Assembly: GCA_030626465.1 (NCBI GenBank)
Contig: DAOUOU010000032.1
Span: 1-18,533, forward strand
DNA length: 18,533 nt
Source: Bacteroidales bacterium
Lineage (GTDB): Bacteria > Bacteroidota > Bacteroidia > Bacteroidales > UBA10428
Reading direction: 5' to 3'
Shown here: one piece after another, positions 1 through 8,085 of the stretch
Position numbering within the stretch: position 1 is the first letter of the stretch
How the letters are laid out: each line of letters opens with the position of its first letter
Translations under genes and position numbers: made by a program
Notes under the pieces: generated by a model
The model's database searches: none
What the model saw: only the letters and a program-made list of their open reading frames with translations
Told to the model about the DNA's origin: nothing

Positions 1-1163
1 ACACCTCCGCCACCGCCGCCGCCGGCCCCGGTAATATTTGAAGCTCCCGTAGAACCCCCGTCTCCACCGCTAACATCCAGTGTTAGACTGACATTGTAAA
101 CATTAACATCCATTAATATACTTCCGCCTCCACCTCCTCCGCCTGCACCGGCTGTAGCAATACCTGAAACCGATTTCCCTGTGTTAACGATACTCCTGGC
201 TCCTGTAGTTTCAAGTGTATCCACCATTAGTATCACAATTCCTCCTCCATCTCCTCCTTTGGTTGCAGAGTAGGTGGCGTCTTCTGTTGACGACCCTCCG
301 CCCCCACCCATGGTGACCCTGTCGAAACCGTAAAATAAATTTGTCAGTCCGATACCACCACTCGCAGATTTAAATGTAACACAACCATCGATTTGTGCTC
401 CTCCTCTGCCACCATCTCCCCAATGGCTTCCACCTCCTCCTCCGGCAAAGTATCCAAGGCCTCCACCGCCACCGGTTACATTTCTGCCAGGCCCTTTGGT
501 ATATGGCCAGGTAACTTCATTGATACTTCCCCCCTTTCGGCCTGCAACTCCCATAACAGAAGATTCAAAATAAAAAGTATCAACCTGATCAAATTCGCGG
601 CAGCCACCCACAAAATTCGGTTCCGGTTGCGCCCCCAAAAATCCTTTATTGCTCACATCGATGTTGGCATTCAGTGTAAGTTTCTTAAATATTACCATGG
701 CAAGCACACCGCCTATGTCTCCGTCCCAGTCTGCTGCTGTTAAAGTACCATCAACTGTCGCATATTCGGCTTCATAGATCTTCACCAGCTGTATCTTTTC
801 ACCCGCAGCATATTCGGAGTCATCTATGGTAACTGTAAATTCTACCTCCCTTGTTCCATTGTTCACACTTTTTACGGCCAGCATTTCAAATCTTCCTGCT
901 TCCCTGAAGGAGCTATAAGAAAGATTCAGTTTAGGAAAAGTTGTGTCTACATATACATCTACGCCAGTCATCTGCATAAGGACAACCTTATCCCCCGCTT
1001 GAAGGCGGCCGGTAAGATCCTCTCCCAGATCAAGCACAATATGGGTATCGTAAACCTCGGTAACTTTGAAATAGTCGTTTACTACACCACTTATGAGCTC
1101 AGGTTGTGGTAAAGCCTCGGCACAGGCAAGCAGAAGCAAAATATAGAATAACAGTCTCTTCAA
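1..1163 (-). CDS. Secreted/surface glycine-rich repeat protein, 5'-partial fragment of gene (C-terminus off the window)
   Basis: An open minus-strand frame runs without a stop from 1163 to the left edge (387 complete codons), so the C-terminus is missing. The preferred start is TTG at 1163: it gives a compact signal sequence beginning MKRLLFYILLLLACAEALPQ. LLAC at residues 11-14 fits a lipobox, but signal-peptidase-I cleavage after AEA is also possible. An in-frame ATG at 1223 would add 20 residues and would put the -7 promoter box inside the gene. Residues 20 to about 185 are not glycine-rich and look like a beta-rich extracellular domain. From about residue 205 the protein is dominated by glycine runs of up to seven, spaced by hydrophobic strands, with two consecutive units of about 40 residues near the edge. 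Similar glycine-rich secreted proteins are common in Bacteroidota. Attachment or matrix roles are inference. I cannot see a type IX secretion C-terminal domain because that end is outside the window. Confidence 0.8.
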   Translation of the reverse strand, partial: MKRLLFYILLLLACAEALPQPELISGVVNDYFKVTEVYDTHIVLDLGEDLTGRLQAGDKVVLMQMTGVDVYVDTTFPKLNLSYSSFREAGRFEMLAVKSVNNGTREVEFTVTIDDSEYAAGEKIQLVKIYEAEYATVDGTLTAADWDGDIGGVLAMVIFKKLTLNANIDVSNKGFLGAQPEPNFVGGCREFDQVDTFYFESSVMGVAGRKGGSINEVTWPYTKGPGRNVTGGGGGLGYFAGGGGGSHWGDGGRGGAQIDGCVTFKSASGGIGLTNLFYGFDRVTMGGGGGSSTEDATYSATKGGDGGGIVILMVDTLETTGARSIVNTGKSVSGIATAGAGGGGGGGSILMDVNVYNVSLTLDVSGGDGGSTGASNITGAGGGGGGG

Positions 1164-1187
1164 TGGCCGGGTTTTATAAGTAATTCT

Positions 1188-1195
1188 CAAATATA
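1188..1195 (-). promoter_or_regulatory. Bacteroidota -7 promoter box before the glycine-rich gene
   Basis: The minus strand reads TATATTTG here, an exact match to the Bacteroidota TAnnTTTG -7 consensus. It lies 24 nt upstream of the TTG start at 1163, which gives a short leader. No convincing TTG-type -33 element is visible at the usual spacing (TTTA is the nearest). The surrounding DNA is very AT-rich, so a chance match is possible, but the position supports the TTG start over the ATG at 1223. Confidence 0.45.
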
Positions 1196-1264
1196 TAAAT
1201 AATATATACGGGTAAATAAACATTATGTTAACAATAAATCGTATATAAAAACCTTTGGCTTAGA

Positions 1265-4200
1265 CTATTCGCTTTCACCCTTTCCGGAATTTAACGGGAA
1301 AACAAGTGTGAAGGTTGTCCCTTCACCTAATTTCGTTTCAAAACGAATGTTGCCTCCCAACTGATCCAGAATATTTTTCACAATGGCCAGGCCCAAACCC
1401 ATCCCGCTGGTTTTTGTAGTAAAATTAGGAATAAACAGTTTTTGCTTGATATCATCGGGTATTCCTTTGCCGTTGTCGGATATATGAACCTTTATTTCAC
1501 GCTTGCTTTTCTCAACATTTACTTTGATCTCGCCCATTTTATCGTCGGGCACCGACTGGATGGCATTTTTTATGATGTTAAGAAACAGGCGCGACAGTTG
1601 TTCCCTGTCTGCATCAATTTCGGCTGATTGAAAAGATGAGGTAAAAAATATCTTATAGTTGGTGGCTCCTTCAAAAAGATCAACCGTGTTTTTCAGTATC
1701 TCAATCAGGTCAACTTTCTCAATTTTCGCTGTCGGCATCTTTGCAAAATTTGAAAACTCCGTTGCTATCGTTGAGAGGTTGTCAATCTGCTCAAGAAGTG
1801 TTTTTGTGACATTTTCCAAATACTCATCCTGGTCTTCACGCTTGCCATTCCATGATTTCCGAAGCTGTTGAACGCTTAATCGCATAGGCGTGAGAGGATT
1901 CTTTATCTCGTGAGCAATTTGCTTGGCCATCTCGCGCCAGGCAGATTCCCTCTCTGACCGGGTAAGCAGTTCAATGTTTCTCTGCAATTCAACCACCATC
2001 CTGTTGTACTCAGCCACGAGGTTAGCAATTTCATCTTTCCTCTTGTAATGAATTTGTTCAAACCTGCTGCCTAATTTCAACTCTCTGAAACGCAGTTGAA
2101 GAAGTTCCAATGGTCTGGTAATCTGGTCAGAAATAATAATAGTAATAACAATAGTTATCAGGATAAGAATAACATAGATGTTAACAATTGTAACGATTAA
2201 AGCCGATAATGCCGATTGCAATTCCTTCTGCTTGGTGAAATAGGGTAAATTCAGGTAGGCAAGCAGCTTGCCCTCGCTATTTTCAAAAGGCACGTAGGCT
2301 GATAAATAGTACAATTCACTAATGTTTTCACGATGGATAAACTGGGCACGCTTTTCATTATGCAATTTATGATAAGCCATAGGATTCATTTTCTCACCTA
2401 ATAATCCCCTCTCGAATATCTCTGACCGGGAAGTTGCAAGCAATTGTCCATTGGGGTCGTACAGGTTTATGTCCGTATAAAAAACATCAGAAAACTTAAT
2501 CAACAACTGGTTAAGGTTATCGTACTTATCAGCTTGCCAGTCCGGACGTAATTCATCCTCAAATTCCAGTTTATGTGTTAGTTCAATAAGGACAGAGTGA
2601 ATTTTTTCATGCAATATCTTGTCCTGGCTATGTCTGTAACTTCTTATGTTCAGCCAAATGGTGCTTCCTGCTATAAGTATCAGGGAAATAAGAAGAATTG
2701 AAATAATGGAAAACTGGATTTTACTTCGAAGACTGACAAGAAATTTATTTTCTGCATTATTCAGATTACGGGCAGTAAATGCCAGTATCAGGCACAGATA
2801 ATAAAACAGGAACAAATAGGAAAATGCTATAAGTAAATCGATGAATTTAGGTGTTGGCAGGCTCAAAGCAATTAAATTATCAGGCTCTGATCGATACAGG
2901 AGATGTTTATAATCATCAAGTTTAACAGTCTTGAATTCAGAATCAATATTGCCAAACAGCTCTGAACTAAGACTGTAACTAAAATCACCAATTTGTTCCA
3001 CAAGCTTGCCCTTGAAATATTTTGCGTACGAGTATTTATCAATCAGCCTGTCATGCTGAAATTTCTGATCAAGCAATAATTCAGGATAACCAAGCAGGTC
3101 TTTTGTGAATTTTGAGTCAAGCTCTACGAACAAAGTAATCTCATAAGGGTATTCCCTGATCTTATAGGGAAATCGACCTATATAACTGATTCTTCCTGTG
3201 TAAATATCCAGATAATAAAAACGTGATTCAGGCAAACTCAAACCAACCTCCTTAACAATGTCATCAAAAAAGCCATAACAGTAAAACCACTGAAAATCAG
3301 GAATCTCAATTAATACACTGTCTGTGGGGCCACACAGTGTTATTTGTAAATTGTATTGATTCCAGTAACCTGTGAAATATTTTTTATCCAGGTAGTCATA
3401 AAACTTATCAATGTCGATACGATGATGATCAAGACGATTAAATATGGAAGTATCACTTTCAATTTGTTTGCTCAAATCTTCAAACAGGTATTCAGCAACA
3501 GGGTCGTGTTCATTAGCCAGACTATAAACAAGGGAAGATCGGATAATGTCTTCCTTATGTCCTGCCCTGTTTAAAATGAACACAAGGGAGTATACTGAAA
3601 AAAACAGCACAAACACCACTAGAAAGGAGTAGCTTGAAAAATTGTATTTTTTGTAATAGAGCCAGAGAAATAACCCGAAGAACAGTATATAAGAAATTAT
3701 TGAGATGATATCGACCGGGTAACCTGTTAAAAATAAACCTGTGAATACAATTGCCGAAGTAATGATAAAAATCTGTAAATTCTTAAGGATACTCTTATAG
3801 CTTATCGTGTGCCGTATTACCCAGATAAGGATGATACCAAGCGCATAAAAATTTATCCCGTTAATCAGGAAAGAAATTAATGAATATATTGATAACTGAT
3901 CAATTTCATTGGGTTGAAAAGAGATATTCGAATTAAAGATCAGGCTATTAAAAAAATAATGAGCATGAACGAAGAAGGCCAGAGAAAGCAAATTATATAA
4001 TGTATAATGTAATGTTTGCCTGGCCTTTGATATTTTATCCGATTCCTCTGTTATCCTTGTTACTCTGCAAATAAGAACAGCAAAGAATAAAATGATAAAT
4101 GAATTCAATAATAAATCACCCAGACTGGGAACAAATAGTGAGTCGGCGAAAACAAAAGGATCGAACAAGGCAAAACCACTTATGGTCAAGCCAAAACCAA

Positions 4201-4933
4201 GTTGTGTAAGTCTTAAGAAGGAAATTGAAAAAATAACCATAATAACTGCCAGAATACGCTTTCGGTCCTCAACAATAGTCTTTAATGTTACATATAAACA
4301 ATACCCAAATACATTCAGTCCTAATAACATGAGTACTGTGGCAATTATTGAACGGAGATTATTCTCTCCTTTCTGTTCAGGTATTTTTATTCCAAATAAA
4401 TATTCTCCATCTGTGTCATGAATATCATATCCATCCCCGGGCTGAAAGCTTATCCTTGTTTCTTCAGGAAGGTGAAAATCCGGATTGAAACCTGTATGAA
4501 GAAAATCATTTTCATACACATAGCGACTCTTTATTCTTATCAGCCCTATGTCTTTTACAGAGTCCTTCTCGGCCGATATAACATGATAGTACGAGTTGAA
4601 TATCTTAATAATCCGGGGAGCGAATATGCTATCAGGAAAAATCTCGTACACGGGAATTGCATTGGAAGACCAGAAAACAAGTTGATTCTCAATATACCTG
4701 AACAATAGTACATCCTCATCATCCAGTTTTTTTATGATCTCAAAATTGTAATCTTTGTCATGTTTGTCGAACTTGTTAAAATAGACCGTAACCTGTTCGC
4801 ACTTCTGATGAAGAGCCTTTTCAAGCGTTTTGGCATACCTCGATTTGTTTTCAAACACCCCCGAAAACCGGGCAAGAACAATTGAAATTGCTATGAATAG
4901 CACTGAAATAACTAACAAGCGTATTGATCTCAT
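1265..4933 (-). CDS. Large NtrY-like membrane sensor histidine kinase
   Basis: Predicted 1222-residue inner-membrane sensor kinase. Order seen: TM helix at 5-23; extracytoplasmic segment 24-195; about eight TM helices between 196 and 454; second extracytoplasmic region about 455-697; TM helices near 698-721 and 738-761; third loop 762-908 with a Cache-like DPNGQLLATS stretch; TM 909-935; HAMP 936-984; HisKA with phosphoacceptor His1008 in AHEIKNPLTP; HATPase_c with the N box around Asn1123, DNGKG at 1153-1157 and the G2 loop SGMGLGL at 1176-1182. All catalytic motifs are intact. It autophosphorylates on His and should pass phosphate to a response regulator, but none is encoded here. It starts 18 bp after rlmH on the same strand, so the two are probably co-transcribed. 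The C-terminal half is certain. The ligand or stress sensed by the N-terminal 900 residues is unknown. Confidence 0.95.
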   Translation of the reverse strand: MRSIRLLVISVLFIAISIVLARFSGVFENKSRYAKTLEKALHQKCEQVTVYFNKFDKHDKDYNFEIIKKLDDEDVLLFRYIENQLVFWSSNAIPVYEIFPDSIFAPRIIKIFNSYYHVISAEKDSVKDIGLIRIKSRYVYENDFLHTGFNPDFHLPEETRISFQPGDGYDIHDTDGEYLFGIKIPEQKGENNLRSIIATVLMLLGLNVFGYCLYVTLKTIVEDRKRILAVIMVIFSISFLRLTQLGFGLTISGFALFDPFVFADSLFVPSLGDLLLNSFIILFFAVLICRVTRITEESDKISKARQTLHYTLYNLLSLAFFVHAHYFFNSLIFNSNISFQPNEIDQLSIYSLISFLINGINFYALGIILIWVIRHTISYKSILKNLQIFIITSAIVFTGLFLTGYPVDIISIISYILFFGLFLWLYYKKYNFSSYSFLVVFVLFFSVYSLVFILNRAGHKEDIIRSSLVYSLANEHDPVAEYLFEDLSKQIESDTSIFNRLDHHRIDIDKFYDYLDKKYFTGYWNQYNLQITLCGPTDSVLIEIPDFQWFYCYGFFDDIVKEVGLSLPESRFYYLDIYTGRISYIGRFPYKIREYPYEITLFVELDSKFTKDLLGYPELLLDQKFQHDRLIDKYSYAKYFKGKLVEQIGDFSYSLSSELFGNIDSEFKTVKLDDYKHLLYRSEPDNLIALSLPTPKFIDLLIAFSYLFLFYYLCLILAFTARNLNNAENKFLVSLRSKIQFSIISILLISLILIAGSTIWLNIRSYRHSQDKILHEKIHSVLIELTHKLEFEDELRPDWQADKYDNLNQLLIKFSDVFYTDINLYDPNGQLLATSRSEIFERGLLGEKMNPMAYHKLHNEKRAQFIHRENISELYYLSAYVPFENSEGKLLAYLNLPYFTKQKELQSALSALIVTIVNIYVILILITIVITIIISDQITRPLELLQLRFRELKLGSRFEQIHYKRKDEIANLVAEYNRMVVELQRNIELLTRSERESAWREMAKQIAHEIKNPLTPMRLSVQQLRKSWNGKREDQDEYLENVTKTLLEQIDNLSTIATEFSNFAKMPTAKIEKVDLIEILKNTVDLFEGATNYKIFFTSSFQSAEIDADREQLSRLFLNIIKNAIQSVPDDKMGEIKVNVEKSKREIKVHISDNGKGIPDDIKQKLFIPNFTTKTSGMGLGLAIVKNILDQLGGNIRFETKLGEGTTFTLVFPLNSGKGESE

Positions 4934-4951
4934 GGCAGAGAAGTATTACAA

Positions 4952-5425
4952 TTAATCGTTATGATAATTCATTCCTTTTAAAATTGTACATGCTCTGTAT
5001 AATTGTTCAACAAATAGCAACCGGACCATCTGATGAGGCCATGTCATTTTTGAAAGAGATAGTTTGTATCCGGCCAATTTATGAATATCCTCTGAGAATC
5101 CATAAGCCCCACCACTAACAAATGCAAGCTGTTTGTACCCCTGATTCATCAGATTATTCAACCATCCGGCAAATTTTCGAGAAGTAAACTCTGATCCATT
5201 TTCATCAAGCAAAACGATGAAATCGCTTTTTGAAAGTGCCTTTGTTATAATCTCTCCCTCCTTTTCCTTTACAATTTCCGGAGGCATATTATGCCCCGTT
5301 TTGGCATTGGGAAGATCAACAATTGAAAAATCAATAAAATGAGTGACCCTTTTACAGTAATCTTCTATGCCTTGTTTCAGATAGGACATATCTGTTTTGC
5401 CTATATTGTACAATATGAATTTCAT
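4952..5425 (-). CDS. rlmH: 23S rRNA (pseudouridine(1915)-N(3))-methyltransferase RlmH
   Basis: 157 residues, the normal length for this SPOUT-class methyltransferase. It uses S-adenosylmethionine to methylate N3 of pseudouridine 1915 in helix 69 of 23S rRNA, at the subunit interface of assembled 70S ribosomes. Visible hallmarks are LLDENGSEFTSRKFAGWL at about 72-89, the SAM-binding knot loop FVSGGAYGFSEDI at 102-114, the LSLSKMTWPHQMVRLLFVEQ segment at 122-141, and a C-terminus (GMNYHND) close to the usual PYHHE-like tail. ATG start at 5425. It is first in a probable two-gene minus-strand unit with the sensor kinase, and it is divergent from the DUF4783-nadC cluster. Confidence 0.96.
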   Translation of the reverse strand: MKFILYNIGKTDMSYLKQGIEDYCKRVTHFIDFSIVDLPNAKTGHNMPPEIVKEKEGEIITKALSKSDFIVLLDENGSEFTSRKFAGWLNNLMNQGYKQLAFVSGGAYGFSEDIHKLAGYKLSLSKMTWPHQMVRLLFVEQLYRACTILKGMNYHND

Positions 5426-5871
5426 GGTAATTCTTCATATTAACGCGAACTGAAATAAAACCTTAAATTCTTTTTTGTTATATCCGAATAACATACAAAC
5501 CACCGGCTATAAATCAATTATTTTCTCAGCGCAACCTGATGGTTCCCTGTCTCGCCGGTGGGCGGTGCAGCGCCAGAAACCACTATGCTGTCTGCCGGCA
5601 CAGGCAGGGATTCACAAAGCGAATATGTTTTCACACAGTATTTCTAAAATTTGAATTACTATTCATCTATGGAACTCACATTAATATTAAGAATATTCGC
5701 TGGTTAAATTCATTTTTTTTTCAACAAATTTACCCTGGCATTATTTCTTAGTTGTAACATTTCAGCCAATAAAATAGCCGAATCTTTTATTTGAAAAAAG
5801 GATTGTATATTTATATTTCGTTATTTTGGTTTGATTTTTGAAATTTTTCTACCTGAACCATAAATTACCAA
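5426..5871. other. 446-bp intergenic region between divergent rlmH and DUF4783 genes
   Basis: This stretch holds no convincing gene. From left to right it contains a short imperfect palindrome (GTTAT, 6-nt gap, ATAAC at 5477-5492) that could lie in the rlmH promoter; a GC-rich palindromic element (5544-5610); a perfect 9-bp inverted repeat, AGCGAATAT at 5618-5626 and ATATTCGCT at 5693-5701; and a strongly AT-rich segment (about 5702-5870) that should carry the promoter of the DUF4783-nadC cluster. Only one-mismatch versions of the TAnnTTTG box are visible there (for example TATATTTC near 5811-5818), so I do not place a promoter. Confidence 0.6.
5544..5610. repeat. GC-rich palindromic intergenic element with imperfect terminal inverted repeats
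   Basis: About 67 bp of high GC sits abruptly inside AT-rich intergenic DNA. The left end TCCCTGTCTCGCCGG (5544-5558) and the reverse complement of the right end (5595-5610, TCCCTGCCTGTGCCGG) match imperfectly, giving terminal inverted repeats. Inside the right end CTGTCTG (5588-5594) pairs with CAGGCAG (5601-5607) across a CCGGCA loop, with one G-U wobble. GGCG/CGCC (5561-5574) can form a second small hairpin. This is the look of a dispersed REP/BIME or MITE-like element. Copy number in the genome cannot be seen from one window, and it could instead be a single structured site. Confidence 0.4.
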
Positions 5872-5874
5872 GTG

Positions 5875-6267
5875 ATGCATAAAAAAATATTGATGGGAAT
5901 CTGTTGGGCCTTCTTGACTCAAATAGCTTTTTCAGGTGAGATCCCGGAACAAATTATTGCTGCATTTAATGCAGGTGATGCTTCAAAATTGTCGCAATAT
6001 TTTCATAAGACCATTGAACTTACTTTTTTTAAGAAAGAGGAAATTTACAGCAAAACCCAGGCCGAAATAATACTTCGTGACTTCTTTGCAAAAAATCCAC
6101 CCAAACAGTTTAAAATATTGCATGAAGGTGGAAAAGAATCCTCTAAATATGCCATTGGAAGATATATCTCAAATTCAGATACCTACCGAATAACTTTCTT
6201 ATTAAAAACAATCGATTCCAGAGTTTTTATTCATCAATTAAGAATCGAGAACGAATATGCTGAATAA
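5875..6267 (+). CDS. DUF4783 family exported protein
   Basis: Small exported protein of about 130 residues. The N-terminus (MHKKILMGICWAFLTQIAFSG) is a signal peptide with cleavage likely near residue 19-20. The rest resembles the DUF4783 family, a Bacteroidota-restricted domain with an NTF2/SnoaL-like fold: IPEQIIAAFNAGDASKLSQY, then FKILHEGGK, then the C-terminal strand RVFIHQLRIENE. The start is GTG-ATG, and I chose the ATG at 5875 over the GTG at 5872. Its last 11 nt overlap the nadC start, so translation of the two is likely coupled. DUF4783 next to nadC is, as I recall, a recurrent arrangement in this phylum. The biochemical function is not known. No catalytic residues are obvious. Confidence 0.85.
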   Translation: MHKKILMGICWAFLTQIAFSGEIPEQIIAAFNAGDASKLSQYFHKTIELTFFKKEEIYSKTQAEIILRDFFAKNPPKQFKILHEGGKESSKYAIGRYISNSDTYRITFLLKTIDSRVFIHQLRIENEYAE

Positions 6268-7105
6268 ACTAATCGATGACTTACTTTCGCTTGCACTTAT
6301 TGAAGATATTGGAGATGGCGATCATACTTCCTTATCATGTATTCTTCCTGACGCAAAAGGAAAAGTTCAACTATTAGTGAAAGAAGAAAGTGTAATAGCG
6401 GGCATTGAAATAGCTGAAATAATTTTCAAAAAATTAGACGACAAACTGGTATTTGAAAAAAAGATCAGTGATGGTACTAAGGTCTTTAACAATGATATAG
6501 CATTTTCCGTTTACGGAAAAATTCATACCATATTACAGGCAGAGAGACTTGTTTTAAATATTATGCAACGCATGAGTGGTATTGCTACACAAACCAGGCA
6601 GTATGTAGAAAAGCTGGCGGGTTTGAAGACAAAAGTTTTGGACACCCGCAAAACTACTCCCGGAATGCGTTTACTGGACAAGGCTGCAGTAAAATACGGT
6701 GGAGGAGAGAACCACAGAATGGGGCTTTTTGACATGATTCTGATAAAAGACAATCATATCGATTTTGCAGGAGGTATTGATAAGGCGATATTAAATACCA
6801 GGGAGTATCTTGAGAAGAAAGGGATGAAACTGAAGATAGAAATAGAAGCAAGGAGCGTTGATGATGTAAAACAAATACTTGAAGTTGGTGGTATTGATTT
6901 TATTATGCTGGATAATTTTTCTGTTCATGATACAAGGAAAGCAGTTGAACTTATTGGTGATAAATATAAAACAGAGTCTTCAGGAGGGATTACCCTTCAA
7001 AATATACGCGACTATGCAGAATGTGGAGTTGATTATATTTCAATTGGTGCTCTTACACATCAAATAGGAAGCATTGATTTAAGTCTCAAAGCCATTGACT
7101 TTTAG
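6257..7105 (+). CDS. nadC: Nicotinate-nucleotide pyrophosphorylase (quinolinate phosphoribosyltransferase)
   Basis: 282 residues, full length. It converts quinolinate and PRPP to nicotinate mononucleotide, CO2 and pyrophosphate in de novo NAD synthesis. Type II phosphoribosyltransferase motifs are all present: QRMSGIAT at 104-111, LDTRKTTPGMRLLDKAAVKY at 128-147, GGGENHRMGL at 148-157, KDNH at 164-167, EIEARS at 195-200, MLDNF at 217-221, and SSGGIT followed by VDYISIGALTH near the C-terminus. The ATG start lies inside the end of the DUF4783 gene (11-nt overlap). The YihY-like gene begins 6 bp after its stop, so the three genes probably form one transcript. nadA and nadB are not in this window. 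Confidence 0.97.
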   Translation: MLNKLIDDLLSLALIEDIGDGDHTSLSCILPDAKGKVQLLVKEESVIAGIEIAEIIFKKLDDKLVFEKKISDGTKVFNNDIAFSVYGKIHTILQAERLVLNIMQRMSGIATQTRQYVEKLAGLKTKVLDTRKTTPGMRLLDKAAVKYGGGENHRMGLFDMILIKDNHIDFAGGIDKAILNTREYLEKKGMKLKIEIEARSVDDVKQILEVGGIDFIMLDNFSVHDTRKAVELIGDKYKTESSGGITLQNIRDYAECGVDYISIGALTHQIGSIDLSLKAIDF

Positions 7106-7111
7106 CAAACG

Positions 7112-8047
7112 ATGAAGGAATCCTCGCACGAAAGAACATACCGTATTTTCAATCAGCAAATCCATCAACTTGGTGAGAGACTAAGGCATGTAACCTTTCC
7201 TGGTTTCGACAAAGTTCCAATTTACGACGTTATCTGGTTCTTTATCCGGGGCATTCAAAAAGGTTCACTGAACACCAGGGCTTCATCCATTGCCTTTAAT
7301 TTTATGTTAGCTTTCGGTCCTGCAGTTATTTTTCTTTTTGCTCTAATACCCTATCTGCCAATAGCAAATTTTCAGCAGGAGCTTTTTGAAGTTTTTAATG
7401 AAATTATGCCCGATAATTCTTATATCGCCATTGAATCATTCCTCAATGAAATCTTTCAGAAAAGGGGAGGGCTCCCTTTCTTCGGTCTCCTGGTCAGCCT
7501 CTTCTTCGCCCAGAAAGGAATTCACGGTATGATTGAAGCTTTTAACGCAACTTATCATACCATTGAAACACGTTCGTGGTACACTCAACATCTGGTAGCA
7601 ATAGTACTGGTGTTTATATTTTATGTCCTGGTCCTGATGGCTACGCTTGTTATGTTTTTTAGTAAGCTTTTTATTGAAAATCTTAGCACAAGCGGATTAA
7701 TTCAACAGGACTTTACTTTTTACCTTTTTGTGATCGGTAAATGGTTTGGGATTATTGGACTGACATTCTTTTGCATTTCATTTCTGTATTACCTGGCTCC
7801 GCAGCGCAAAACAAAGTGGAGGTTTTTTTCAGCCGGTTCAACCCTTGCTACTATACTTACTGTTATAGCCTCTCTTGGATTTTCTTATTTCGTGAACAAT
7901 TTTGCACAGTTCAATAAGTTTTTCGGCTCTATCGGAGCGCTAATTGCCTTGATGTTATGGCTAAATTTTAATTCACTTGTACTATTAATAGGTTTTGAGT
8001 TGAATGCCAGTATTAAGCATGCCAATCTGGCCACCAGCGAACAATAG
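7112..8047 (+). CDS. YihY/BrkB-like (UPF0761) inner-membrane protein
   Basis: 311-residue polytopic membrane protein of the YihY/virulence factor BrkB family (UPF0761, once misnamed RNase BN). After a soluble N-terminal tail of about 45 residues comes the family signature region: GIQKGSLNTRASSIAFNFML at 47-66, then TM segments near 62-82, 121-138, 161-184, 202-226, 238-262 and 272-296. The last has the typical IGALIALMLWLNFNSLVLLI pattern followed by GFELNA. It follows nadC by 6 bp and precedes pdxH by 38 bp in the same orientation. Transport or export functions have been suggested for the family, but its substrate here is unknown. Confidence 0.93.
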   Translation: MKESSHERTYRIFNQQIHQLGERLRHVTFPGFDKVPIYDVIWFFIRGIQKGSLNTRASSIAFNFMLAFGPAVIFLFALIPYLPIANFQQELFEVFNEIMPDNSYIAIESFLNEIFQKRGGLPFFGLLVSLFFAQKGIHGMIEAFNATYHTIETRSWYTQHLVAIVLVFIFYVLVLMATLVMFFSKLFIENLSTSGLIQQDFTFYLFVIGKWFGIIGLTFFCISFLYYLAPQRKTKWRFFSAGSTLATILTVIASLGFSYFVNNFAQFNKFFGSIGALIALMLWLNFNSLVLLIGFELNASIKHANLATSEQ

Positions 8048-8085
8048 TGTTCTGTTATCCGTTTTTTAGTAAGAATTGAATAGCT

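Noticed and set aside
1..30. CCGCCGCC-type triplet run at the left edge, as a microsatellite or CRISPR-like repeat
   Set aside because: It is the antisense of poly-glycine codons in the partial surface protein. There are no spaced identical repeats, so no CRISPR array.
393..743. 116-codon plus-strand open frame
   Set aside because: It is antisense to the glycine-rich coding frame. Its Ser/Thr-rich, low-complexity translation is the expected shadow of glycine-rich codons, and it has no signal or family resemblance.
4092..4421. 109-codon plus-strand open frame inside the kinase region
   Set aside because: It lies wholly antisense to an intact, strongly supported histidine kinase frame and resembles no family.
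5539..5751. 70-codon plus-strand open frame in the rlmH-DUF4783 gap
   Set aside because: It spans the GC-rich palindrome and the AT-rich DNA after it. Its composition changes halfway, and it has no recognisable domain. More likely a chance frame.
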